From contig MCGE01000046.1 of NCBI GenBank assembly GCA_002105175.1, forward strand, positions 217,648 to 281,647: 64,000 bases of DNA, read 5' to 3'. Source of the stretch: Absidia repens. Its lineage: Eukaryota > Mucoromycota > Mucoromycetes > Mucorales > Cunninghamellaceae. Positions 51,312 through 61,250 of this stretch are shown in pieces (the first letter of the stretch is position 1; every line of letters begins with the position of its first letter). Below the pieces are notes generated by a model. The model was not told the DNA's origin. It did not search any database and was given only the letters and a program-made list of their open reading frames with translations. Made by a program: the position numbers and the translations under genes.

Positions 51312-52313
51312 AAATTTATTGTGAATAGTGAAGGAAACTAAGGAGGAATAAAAAGAGCCCAAGTAAAAACCCCGGATTCAATATTTATGTTAAAGCCATC
51401 TACTGTGATCACAGATCACTTTTATAGTCATGATTATAATGATGATACATATTTGATAAAAATAAAAAATTACATCATTGGTTTTTATCTTTACTATGAA
51501 AGAAACAAGAGTGTTCCATGTGAAATACATAAGAAAAGACCCATGTAAACAGTATAAATTAAAATAAAGTTCTAAAAAGGCATTGATAATAATAACAAAT
51601 GACGATGAAATGACACCGATAAAAGTACTAATACTGTACTCACAATGCTAAACTAAGGTTTTGATCTATTACTATAAGATCAACTGTATGATATGTCAAA
51701 AGCGCAAAATCCGTTTATCATACACCAGACGTGCTTATATGTTCCAAAGTGCATTAACATATCAAGCTAAGCATCGTCAAGAACCAATTACATATGGCAT
51801 CAACAAAGCAAATATGATACAGTATTGCCCATCTCTAAGACCCAGTCTTGTGTCAGTCAACCGCTGAGACATGCGAATTGTTTACAGATACCCAATATTT
51901 TTTGCTTTTATTCCTAACAGCTTCTAGTCAAGTGAGCCTGACTATAAAAGGAAAAAGATTAGCTTTGTTATTTTTGTTTTACCTGGTCCTTTGAGTATGG
52001 CTTGCCATGAAATCTCTACAAAACTTTTCGTCATCCAAGTCTTAAATAAAGTCTGAAGCGGATGTTGATATTGACCTTTTCCTTACCTGGATATCAGGGT
52101 TTATTCCGGTAATGTATCAATGTTTTCGGGTAAAGTAAGGGGATGGGAGACCTGCACTAAAGAAATTAATATCGGCCACTACTTTCTGCGCTTCATGTTT
52201 TCGATCATTTCGGGATTTGAAAATATTTTGAGATTAATGTTTTTTTTTTTCCTTCCTGGAGACGGAAATCTTTTTTTTTTTTTTCTCTCTTACTTTAATA
52301 TATTCATGGTGTT
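51312..52313. other. Intergenic upstream of mitoferrin
   Basis: AT-rich sequence with T runs at 52241-52250 and 52271-52284 just before the mitoferrin ATG. No gene or known repeat copy. Confidence 0.4.
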
Positions 52314-53583
52314 ATGATCAACGAAGCCGAAGAATATGACTATGACTATGAGTCACTTGGTGCAAACTCTACAATGACTCAAAATGCTATTGCTGGTGCT
52401 CTCGCTGGAATTGGTGAACATTGTTTAATGTATCCTGTAGACAGCATCAAAGTAACAAAAAAAAAAAAAAAAAAAAAAAAATTGGACAAGATTTATATAT
52501 TTATGATCTGCGTTTTGACATGCAATGTATTTTCTTATGATGTTTCTTTGGATAGACACGTATGCAAGTAGGTGGTGGGCAAACTATGAGTACCATGGCG
52601 GCGATCAGTTCATCAAAAGGATGGCTTCAATCTCAACGACAGCTTTGGAGAGGTGTGTATTCTGTGGTAATGGGGGCAGGACCGGCTCATGCTCTTCATT
52701 TGCGACATATGAATTTTGTAAAATGCGCTTTTATCAATGGATACAGCAACAAGGATCTTTGACTCGGGACGAAAACCTACAGTTACTTTTGGCAACAAGC
52801 TCGGCAGGAGCTTGTGCCACGTTAGCGCACGATGTTATGATGACACCTTTCGACGGTAAGTAGAAGAAGAAAGGATGGAAGAGCGTGAACGGGTGTGTGT
52901 ATAAAATATGACTGTGTGATATTAAGCTAGATCAAAAGAAACTGGCTCGAGGAGGGGAAGGCACTAGTGAATATATCACTCAAACTTTAATGGTGTTTTT
53001 TAGTGATCAAACAACGAATGCAATTGAAGGATTCCGTCTATCGATCAGTACGGGAATGTGCACGGACAGTTTATGCGAAAGAAGGATTGCAGCGTTTTAT
53101 ATCTCTTTACCAACCACTTTATCCATGTCGATTCCTTTCCAATCTATTCAATTCTCAACTTACGAACGATGCTTGTCTTTATTGAATCCAGCTGGCCAAT
53201 ATGATCCCAAATCACATGTTGTAGCTGGTGCTGTAGCCGGCGTGGTAGCTTCTTCAATAACGGTAAGCTGAGAAAAGGGAATGTGCATGGGGTTATCTAT
53301 GAGACATGATTCTTCTGATTAAAACTGAATTTATCTATTCTTTGCCTCTTAGACCCCACTAGATGTTATCAAGACTTTACTACAAACAAGAGGATCATCA
53401 ACAGATATAAGGATACGAAATTGTCGTGGATTTTGGGATGCTGCCAAACTGATATATGGACGGTACGGATATCATGGGTTCTTCTGGGGGTTTAAACCAA
53501 GGATATTGACGCACATGCCGGCGACTGCTATCAGCTGGAGTGTTTATGAATACTTCAAATGGTTCCTGTCAAGAAACAATTGA
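52314..53583 (+). pseudogene. Mitoferrin (Mrs3/Mrs4-type iron carrier) with two apparent single-base frame breaks
   Basis: Exons 52314-52451, 52556-52855, 53004-53262, 53353-53583. All three mitochondrial-carrier signatures are present: YPVDSIKTRMQ (split by intron 1), MTPFDVIKQRMQ (split by intron 2) and TTPLDVIKTLLQ (split by intron 3), in the order and spacing of mitoferrins. The family imports ferrous iron through the inner mitochondrial membrane. Exon 2 is 300 nt but phase requires 301; the frame shifts at the TTT at 52699-52701. Exon 3 is 259 nt but phase requires 260; the frame shifts at the TTTT at 53095-53098. Splice sites and protein conservation are otherwise intact. It may be a functional gene with homopolymer sequencing errors, or a very young pseudogene. 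Intron 1 has a run of about 25 A. Confidence 0.88.
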
Positions 53584-54214
53584 ACAAATAATCAAGCAAC
53601 ATAGAATTCTCTCACTCTTTACAGACGTCTCTCATCCTAGAATAGATCTTTCCTCCCACACCTCCCCACTTTATATATATTTTCATAGATTTAGTATTAT
53701 ACTGTTAGTGTATATACCAAAATTGCATTTGATTGGTTATACTTTTATTTTTTTTATTTTTCATTATTATTGCATCTCCTCTTCTCTAGTCTTCCCTACC
53801 CCCCTTTTTTGCCTATTTATGTACTATAGATCATTCAAATAAAAACATTTTATCTTTTTACATGGGTTCATCATTTGACAATGTCTTTCCTCTTCAGTGA
53901 GTGTGTTAATTGTATAGTTTTTTATGGGCATTGATTGAACGGAATAAATGATATGTCCTTTTCATTGGATATTGCTTAACTAGTTAGAATGATGTATGAT
54001 TTTTTTATTAGGATATGATTGGCTTCAATATGATAATGAATGGTGATTATACGAGGGAAATATATATGGTGCGGAATGGCTAATGACTTAACTAATAAAC
54101 TATTGTCAGATAAACATGGGTATTAAAAACTAGAATATAAACCACAAGGAGTGTAACTATGGGTTTACTAAGTAAAGTAATGATGGTAATCCAGAGGAAC
54201 ATTGCACAGACAAA
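53584..54214. other. Intergenic, convergent 3' flanks
   Basis: T-rich mitoferrin 3' flank with AATAAA at 53838; nothing further seen before the next gene's stop. Confidence 0.45.
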
Positions 54215-54612
54215 TCAATGCGAAGATTTCGTTAAATAGTACTTCGCCAACTGCTCCAAGCCAAGGTTGGTTTGAATTTTAGTCAAGGTAGATACAGTCG
54301 ATAGCATATCCATTTTCCTGTGATGATGGAAGAGAGAACAATTATTTTAATACCAGTATAGCTCCCCAGTACCCAAGAATATCTGTAATAAATTATAATT
54401 TGTTCATCAATCATCATTAAACTTACTGATCCAATAAAAGATCAAGGGTCCTGCTGGTTTTTTCAAGAGCTTGATAAGTTCGTAGAGCATGTGTGTCTAC
54501 CTGAATGAATTGCTTCGCGGTTTTCAACGTCTCTTCATGACTAGTAGAATGTATTCCCTATAAAAATATGTATATATTCATAGATAATCCTTCCGAACTA
54601 AAGCAAAGGCAC

Positions 54613-54658
<46 letters not shown>

Positions 54659-54813
54659 TTCAAGCACGTAGTCAAGTCATCCATGGTTTGATCAGTTTGG
54701 AGATAACGATCTTCTTTCATCAACAATGCACCATCAGAGTTTCGAGTATTTGTGTTTTTTATACTTTTGCTACTGCGGGATGGTATAAGTATCATTGACT
54801 CTAATCTGGGCAT
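54215..54813 (-). CDS. Small helical protein of unknown function (129 aa, 3 exons)
   Basis: Exons on the minus strand: 54658-54813 (52 codons), 54427-54557 and 54215-54317; total 130 codons with clean GTAAAA/GTAAGT donors and TAG/CAG acceptors. The product starts MPRLESMILIPSRSSKSIKN. After a short basic/Ser region it is almost entirely amphipathic helix: ALLMKEDRYLQTDQTMDDLT, LKTAKQFIQVDTHALRTYQA, RTLDLLLDQKMDMLSTVSTL, IQTNLGLEQLAKYYLTK. Size and helical character resemble small subunits of BLOC/BORC or kinetochore (DASH-like) complexes, but no family signature is recognised. Intron 1 holds a 41-nt A run on the coding strand. Start chosen as the first ATG of the open frame. Confidence 0.7.
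54615..54655. repeat. poly-T tract of 41 nt in an intron
   Basis: Longest clean homopolymer seen; lies at the 5' part of intron 1 of the small helical-protein gene (A run on its coding strand). Confidence 0.9.
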
Positions 54814-55004
54814 GGTTACAGAAGACGTGGAAAGAAAAAAAAAATATGAAATGCAGCTCTCCCAAAAAATATGTTGTATGTTTCAGATCTACACGTGAGT
54901 TACTTGATATGTAATGTAGGTTCTCGCATAAAGAATATTCCGATTAAAAATAAAAAATCCAGAAAGCAATTGAAAGAGAGACTTATATTTTTTACATTGA
55001 AGCA

Positions 55005-55600
55005 GGTAAAACGAGACGTATTTTATTTGAATATAATTGAAACTATGTACAAAGTTATACTAAACTAAGGCAAAAAGTCAACTAAAGGTGCCCTCAGATC
55101 CTACACTCAAAATGAAAGGGTTTCTCCATGCTTCTTGAAATCCCTTTTCTAAAACCCTTCTAAACTATTTCTAACAGAAAGCCGAGGCCACCAGGTCCAC
55201 AATGAGCCAAAAATAGTGAACAGATGTTGGCTCATTCCCGTTGAAGTCTATTTTTTTTTTTTTTTTTTTTTTTGGATGTGCGCTCCTATTTTTTTTTTCT
55301 CGATCAACAATTCAGACTGCCGGCGGCGGCGGTTGAATTCAGACCCATCTGGCTTTACAGCCTGCAAAATCCAATTAACCTGCAATGTACTCTTCTTCGC
55401 TTTATATAAAACGAACTACGAAACCGTTCAACTTCAAATTTTCCATGCATCTTTAGAAATATTATACAATCATTTTTTGTCACCAAACCAACCATCCATC
55501 TCTCATACAATTAATTGCACAATGCTCTAAAGTTTACGCCTATAAGCTCACAGCTAAAGCCTACAGCCATAATAACCGCCTCTACATTATTGCCCAGTAG
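55005..55600 (-). repeat. Dispersed repeat family, copy 6 (extended subtype; left half of a duplication)
   Basis: On the minus strand: GGCGGTTATTATGGCTGTAG, TATA-like TTTATATAAAGCG near 55405, GCCGCCGCCGGCAGTCTGAA, an A tract, GAGCCAACATCTGTTCACTA, GGCTTTCTGTTAG, TAGTTTAGAAGGG, core CATGGAGAAACCCTTTCATT, and AATAAAATACGTCTCGTTTT. Nearly identical to 56755-57315. Confidence 0.8.
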
Positions 55601-56167
55601 AAATATTGTACTTTTTATATGCTACTTGAAGTGGAAAAATTGTACATTTTATATGCTACCTGAAGTGGAAATATTGTACTTTTTATATGCTACCTGAAGT
55701 GGAAATATTGTACTTTTTATATGCTACCTGAAGTGGAAATATTGTACTTTTTATATGCTACCTGAAGTGGAAATATTGTACTTTTTATATGCTACCTGAA
55801 GTGGAAATATTGTACTTTTTATATGCTACCTGAAGTGGAAATATTGTACTTTTTATATGCTACCTGAAGTGGAAATATTGTACTTTTTATATGCTACCTG
55901 AAGTGGAAATATTGTACATTTTATATGCTACCTGAAGTGGAAATATTGTACTTTTTATATGCTACCTGAAGTGGAAATATTGTACTTTTTATATGCTACC
56001 TGAAGTGGAAATATTGTACTTTTTATATGCTACCTGAAGTGGAAATATTGTACTTTTTATATGCTACCTGAAGTGGAAATATTGTACTTTTTATATGCTA
56101 CCTGAAGTGGAAATATTGTACTTTTTATATACTACTTGAAGTGGAAATATTGTACTTTTTATATGCT
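55597..56167 (+). repeat. 34-bp tandem minisatellite, about 16.8 units
   Basis: The unit is 34 bp, starts GTGGAAATATTGTACTTTTT and ends ATATGCTACCTGAA. Most units are identical. Variants: the first (GTAGAAA, CTACTTGAA), the second (GAAAAATTGTACATTTT), one near 55915 (TACATTTT) and one near 56129 (ATACTACTTGAA). Variant units cluster at the ends, as expected for internal homogenisation. Confidence 0.95.
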
Positions 56168-56569
56168 CAACCACACACATACTTGGACATCCACGTTTGT
56201 TTGGATCCGCTTTCTAGTCACATACTCCTTCTACTCATACCATTTTTTTTTTCCCCCTCCAATATCCCCATACACACACAGAAATACCCCTCCATACCGC
56301 TAAAAAAACATATATATCCGCTAAAAAAGCGCCGGGAGAGCCTTCCAAAAGAAGTAATACCTGCTATAGGCTTTCCAAACCAATAATAAAAAAAACCCCA
56401 TTAAACACAGACAGTGTACCGCAATAGAATAGTCTACCGCAATAGAATAGTATGTACAATAGCCTGTCACAGTAGAATAGCTTTGCCATTCCATTGTTTC
56501 ATTGCAAAATAAAAAAGCTTTTATTGAATAATGATACGTAGTCAGTACAATACTAATAGGAAAGAAGAT
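56168..56569. other. Element-derived flank
   Basis: The first part (ACACACATACTTGGACATC, then AATATCCCC and ATACCGCTAAAAA) has counterparts right of the other duplication copy at about 57335-57465, so the duplicated unit extends here. Around 56415-56480 are repeated CAATAGAATAG units. Confidence 0.5.
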
Positions 56570-56760
56570 GTAAAAATAGGGGGCCGCTAATAGTAGCTGA
56601 GAGAGATACTAAACTTGATGAATGGTGTAGAAGAAGGAACGATGTACGATGTACGATAAAAAAGGGATTTCTAAAAGGGATCTCTATAAATGGCGATCTC
56701 CAAACTTCTAATGAAGCTTAAACAAACATTTATTTCAAACAAAGACAAGGTTTAAGGAAG
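56570..56760 (-). repeat. Inverted-repeat arm, left (partner 59820-60000)
   Basis: The reverse complement reads CTTCATTAGAAGTTTGGAGA, AGAGATCCCTTTTAG, CATCGTTCCTTCTTCTACAC, CAGCTACTATTAG; the same order appears on the plus strand at 59890-59995. Confidence 0.75.
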
Positions 56761-57315
56761 CAGATATATGTTTTATTGAAGAAAAGAGATATATACATGT
56801 ACTAAGCTAATCAAGACATTTCCCCAAGATTCTAGAATCAAAATGAAAGGGTTTCCCCATGCTTCTTGAAATCCCTTTTCTAAAACCCTTCTAAACTATT
56901 TCTAAACAGAAAGCCAAAACCACCAGGTCCACAATGAGCCAAAAACAGTGAACAGATGTTGGCTCATTCCCGTTGACTTGTCTTTTTTTTTTTTTTTTTT
57001 TTGGATTTGCGCTCCCATTTTTTTTTTTTGGATCAACAATCCAGACTGCCGGCGGCGGCGGTTGAATTCACACCCATCTGGCTTTACAGCCTGCAAAATC
57101 CAAGTAACCTGCAATATACTCTTCTTCGCTTTATATAAAACGAACTACGAAACCGTTCAACTTCAAATTTTCCATGCATCTTTAGAAATATTATACAATC
57201 ATTTTTTGCCACCAAACCAACCATCCATCTCTCATACAGCTAATTGTACAATGCTCTAAAGTTTACGCCTATAAGCCACAGCTAAAAACCTACAGCCATA
57301 ATAACCGCCTCTACG
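56755..57315 (-). repeat. Dispersed repeat family, copy 7 (extended subtype; right half of a duplication)
   Basis: Near-identical to copy 6 over the core, GAGCCAACATCTGTTCACTG, the homopolymer, GCCGCCGCCGGCAGTCTGGA, the TATA-like TTTATATAAAGCG (about 57135) and GGCGGTTATTATGGCTGTAG. Lacks the minisatellite; at that point it carries GCTATAGCCATAGCCCGCC instead. Confidence 0.8.
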
Positions 57316-57493
57316 CTATAGCCATAGCCCGCCATTCAAACACACATTTTTACTTGGACATCAACATCAACATTCACTTGGCCTCCTCACCATCTTACCT
57401 TTGTTTTCTTCTAATATCCCCCTTACTCACCCCAAAAACTGCCCGCAACACCCCTAAAAATTCAATAAATCGGGAATAGCTCGACCGCGGAGC

Positions 57494-57510
57494 GCGCGGC
57501 TTCGCCGCGC
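57494..57510. other. GC-rich perfect hairpin followed by T4
   Basis: GCGCGGC TTC GCCGCGC, a 7-bp all-GC stem with 3-nt loop, then TTTT, inside very AT-rich repeat DNA; flanked by CGACCGCGGAGC. Confidence 0.8.
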
Positions 57511-57652
57511 TTTTGCCAAAAGATTCGGAGAAGCATCCTTTTAAACCCCGAAAAGTTTTTTGGACTCCGCAACCAATAAACGTCTGTTATTACTGTTTTT
57601 AAATCGGTGATTTTAGATAAAAAAAGCAAATTAAAGGGTTGAAAGTCAAAAT

Positions 57653-57811
57653 ACACTCTGTAGTAATTTGTTTTCCAAATTAGTAGACGGATAATGGGTT
57701 TACCCGGCCAAGAGTGGTACCGGTCGACGCGGAATGTTTTAGAGTATGTTACACATAAGTGTAAGATTCATCGGCCGACGTTTGTCGTAAATCGAAAAAT
57801 GGCTTTAAATG
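57653..57811 (+). repeat. Left terminal inverted repeat
   Basis: 159 bp; pairs with 59209-59368 in inverted orientation. Confidence 0.85.
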
Positions 57812-58229
57812 TCTAACTTTATACATAATTTAGATAGAGTGACGTACGTTACACCAATCGAAAGGGCTCGTAAAACTACATATTCTGATGTAGGTTCAAA
57901 GTTATTGGAGTTGAATTAACAAATGTAAGGCTTTATTTGGAAAATGAGAAAATGACAATTGTTGTATTTGTGATACCCGAACCTATTTCCCATCTTCCAC
58001 ATCTTCATTTATTTATCCCCGGCTCCGCATTTCTTTACTTTGACATTTTGACAGGTACTACCCTATACCTTATTTTATTCATACTTCATCACCCGCTAAA
58101 TTACTTACCCAACGTTAGTTCAAATTTGTCGTATTCCTGGTTGTCGCATCATGAAAAATGATGGCATAAAAATAAAAATAAAACCTGTTCCTGAAGAAAT
58201 TGAAATTCCGATTAAGAACACTGCATGAT

Positions 58230-58560
58230 AAAAATAAATAATCACGCAACATTGTGATGGAAGAAAAGAAAATAATGATTCACTTCATGAAATCATTAGG
58301 TCCCATAAAATAGAATAAAAGAAAATAAAATACCCTTGCAATAACATCAATCATATCATCATACACCTAATATCAGAACATCATACGATTATAATAAAAA
58401 TAATGATCATGATAAAAAATAATAATAACAATAAACCCATGTAATATCTATTTTCAATGAAACATAAGATATAGTATATAAAGAGTGACATTTTTATTAA
58501 TAAAAACCATATACAAGAATCTCACTTAATTCTACTTGTCCCACTTTTTATTTTCTACTT
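58230..58560 (+). repeat. AT-rich repeat R2, direct copy
   Basis: Matches the reverse complement of 15045-15310 from TGAAATCATTAG through ACCATATACAAGAATCTCAC. Contains ATATAAAGAG and AATAAA about 30 nt apart. Confidence 0.75.
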
Positions 58561-58604
58561 TTTATTTTTTTATTTTTTTCTTTATATACGTTATTTTACA
58601 CTGG

Positions 58605-58890
58605 TTCCTGCTTAGCAGTATTTACATCAAAAGCATCTATGCCATCATCATTTGTATATCCGACTTATCTCTTCACTCTATTTTTTACCCCTGAATTCCT
58701 CACTTATTCTCACACTTGTCATTCAACACATCAGATAGCACACAGCCTCAATTATCCGTAGTCTCAAATACACCGTTATCATACTCCCATCCACAGCCAC
58801 AAATATCTTCATTTTATTATAAAAAGACTTGACATTTTATCAATTAAATAAAAAAACCATATCAATTGTATCACTTATTTTACTCTTGTC
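58605..58890 (+). repeat. Repeat R3, copy 1
   Basis: Shares with 60015-60265: TATCGTCATCATTTGTGTATCC-like start, TTTTTTACCCCTGAATTC, CACATCAGAT.ACACACAGCC, ATCCACAGCC, TTATAAAAAGACTTGACATT. Ends in a TATAAA...AATAAA...TATCAC module related to the R2 tail. Confidence 0.75.
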
Positions 58891-59208
58891 TTTTTATTAT
58901 CTCACATCCATTTCAAAATTATCCCAATTTGTAACCATTTCATTATGACTCACTTACAGTAGATATAGAAAAAGATATAAATATGACATGTTTGAATATT
59001 AAATAAAAAGAGTAACCAATTGTATCACTTACTTACCTTTGTGTTTTTTTCAACAATTCAGATTTTCATTGTTTTTTTTTTTTTTACTAATTTCAGATTT
59101 ATTGAAAAATTAAAGTTGTCGGAACGGGTCCCAAATTTCAGGAACAAACTTCCGTGCGCAGATCGACACAGGGAACACAAATAGATCGTCATCCGGATCT
59201 GCAATCGG

Positions 59209-59368
59209 CATTTAAAGCCATTTTTCGATTTACCAAAATGTCGGCCGATGAATCGTAAACTTATATGTAACATATTCTAAACAATTCCGCGTCGATCGGT
59301 ATACCACTCTCGTCCGGATAAACCCATTATCCGTCTACTAATTTGGAAAACAAATTACTATGGAGTGT
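59209..59368 (-). repeat. Right terminal inverted repeat
   Basis: 160 bp; inverted partner of 57653-57811. Confidence 0.85.
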
Positions 59369-59554
59369 CTATTTAGGCTATAATCCTAAACTCAGTCCCC
59401 TGTGAACGTTTGTTAATTTAGGATATTCTCTTTCTATTTTTCACTTTTGAAAATATATTTTGGTTGAGACATCTATTTCTGTCGAGACCAATATAAGTGA
59501 TATCTGGGTGGTCCAATTATATTTGAAACACCGCTCCCTCTTTTTAAGCTGCAT

Positions 59555-59561
<7 letters not shown>

Positions 59562-59587
<26 letters not shown>
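59562..59587. repeat. (TC)n microsatellite
   Basis: About 13 CT units after a C8 run. Confidence 0.85.
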
Positions 59588-59593
<6 letters not shown>

Positions 59594-59639
59594 CCTTCTT
59601 TTTTTTTTTAAGAAAAAAAAACATCTTTTTCATCACAAC

Positions 59640-59830
59640 TTTTAGCTCGATGTGGACCGTGTGGCTTTGGTTTTCTGTTAGGACTAGTTTAGAAGGATAA
59701 GCGATTACAAGATACATGGGGAAACCCTTTCATTTTGAATCTAGGATTTTGCAGGTGTCTTGATTAGCTTAGTTTGCATATTTTTCTTTAATAAAACGTA
59801 TCTTTGCTTCAATAAAGCTTGTCTTTACTT
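59640..59830 (+). repeat. Dispersed repeat family, copy 8
   Basis: GTGTGGCTTTGGTTTTCTGT, GACTAGTTTAGAAGG, core CATGGGGAAACCCTTTCATT, GATTAGCTTAG, then AATAAAACGTATCTTTGCTT. The 5' part matches the extended subtype (copies 6 and 7). Confidence 0.7.
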
Positions 59831-60000
59831 CAAAAATAGACCTGCATTTGCTTTAAAAAGTATGTGTTTGCTTCAATGATGTGTGTTTAAACTTCATTAG
59901 AAATTTGGAGATCCCTTTAGAGATCCCTTTTTTATTTTACATCGTTCCTTCTTCTACACCATTCTTCTAGACTAACACCTCTCTCAACTACTATTGACCG
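59820..60000 (+). repeat. Inverted-repeat arm, right (partner 56570-56760)
   Basis: CTTCATTAGAAATTTGGAGA, GAGATCCCTTTTTTA, CATCGTTCCTTCTTCTACAC, CAACTACTATTG follow the repeat copy in the same order as the left arm's reverse complement. Confidence 0.75.
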
Positions 60001-60014
60001 GTCTGTCGTATTCC

Positions 60015-60265
60015 TAGTTCTTGATTAGCAATATATTTATATCAAAGTATCTATATCGTCATCATTTGTGTATCCGCTTTATCACTCTATTCTATTTTTT
60101 ACCCCTGAATTCTCCCCTTAATCTCACACTCGTCATTTACACATCAGATTACACACAGCCTGAACTACCCGTAGCCTCAAATATACTATGATCAAGCGCA
60201 CATCCACAGCCTCAAATATTTTCATTTTTTTATAAAAAGACTTGACATTTTATTATTAATTAACA
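60015..60265 (+). repeat. Repeat R3, copy 2
   Basis: Direct copy of 58605-58850, including TTTTTTACCCCTGAATTCTC, CACACAGCC and TTATAAAAAGACTTGACATT. Confidence 0.75.
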
Positions 60266-61135
60266 AGTGGTATATGAATCGGATACAAAAAGTGAAATTT
60301 TGAAGCGTTAATATGACTATTTTTTCATGAGTCTGCAATATGAGAAAGCCTGAAATGTGTATAATACTACCCACTTTTCCGCATATCAATATCTTTACTC
60401 AATGAGATTTTTCCCGAAGTAAACAAAAAACAGTGCATTTCTCGTACCACCCAAATATGCTATGTGTTGTATTTTGCATACTGTATGAATGTAGCAATAA
60501 AATAAAATAAAGTGTGACATTGATGTCAATCATGCACAATGCAAGTGAAATCAAAATAAATTCAAATCCAGCGCTACAATGCAAGGGCTCAGATCATATA
60601 TGGGTGTCATGATCTGATTTCACTTTTTCATGTCTTTGAAAAAGAAACCCATTTATTATATCAAACCGTAGTAATAGTTATACGGTTTCATATCATAGCC
60701 ACAGCCTTATAAAAAGATACTTGATTTATATCAAATAAAGGTTATCAACATTCTCATCTTACTTATTTTATTTTTTATTTTACTTTACAAAAACCTTACT
60801 CACAACACTATGTTTGTGAACCTGCTGTTAATGCCTTTTCCTGAAAATTTACGTATGATATAGAAAAAAGTCCATATTAATATAGAAGGTTAATGTAGTT
60901 TTTTTTTTTTTTTTACTTCTGTTTTGCAACATCAATGACATGTTTTAAGATCGGACATTACTGTCCGCTGTCCGAATAAGGAAAATAATCCTTTCAAAAT
61001 ATAATATATATATATATATATGCCCTGAAATTAATTCCACATAATATACTAAACTAAACAATTTGTTCATAAAATTTCGTAAATGAATGCTGCTTTATTG
61101 TCAAGCTATTTTATTCTAAAGACCGGACATTTGTG
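60266..61135. other. AT-rich, no gene
   Basis: A weak further TATAAAAAG...AAATAAAGG module at about 60708-60740 and (TA)n at 61003-61021. Nothing else. Confidence 0.4.
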
Positions 61136-61250
61136 TTTGCTAAATTACTGTATATACCACTTGTTAATAAAAACCATATACAAGAATCTCATTTAAATCT
61201 ACCTGTCTTATATTCACTTCCATTTTTTTATTTTTTATTTTTTTTAACTA
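61136..61250 (+). repeat. Repeat R2, truncated copy
   Basis: AATAAAAACCATATACAAGA, ATCTCATTTAAATCTACCTG, TCTTATATTC match the 3' part of the 15.1 and 58.5 kb copies. Confidence 0.65.

Larger units (their letters stand above)
57653..59368. mobile_element. 1.7-kb element with 160-bp terminal inverted repeats
   Basis: Left TIR 57653-57811 starts ACACTCTGTAGTAATTTG; right TIR 59209-59368 (reverse complement) starts ACACTCCATAGTAATTTG. Both continue TTTTCCAAATTAGTAGACGG, ATAATGGGTTTA, CGACGCGGAAT, ATTCATCGGCCGAC, TAAATCGAAAAATGGCTTTA with high identity. No clear target-site duplication is visible beside the ends. The interior holds R2 and R3 repeats and no transposase-like frame, so a non-autonomous element is inferred. 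Confidence 0.7.

Noticed and set aside
52660..52710. An intron explaining the first mitoferrin frame change
   Set aside because: The only GT...AG pair nearby would be about 12 nt, far too short; adding one T restores the conserved ALHFATYEF reading and splice phase.
55597..56167. Possible CRISPR array
   Set aside because: Units are contiguous 34-bp repeats with no unique spacers, and the genome is eukaryotic; it is a minisatellite.
57937..58161. 74-codon frame inside the TIR element as a transposase
   Set aside because: Short, no catalytic motif pattern and no homologous feel; interior is repeat-derived.
58230..58560. AT-rich repeat as a replication origin
   Set aside because: AT-richness alone is not evidence, and the sequence is a multi-copy repeat.
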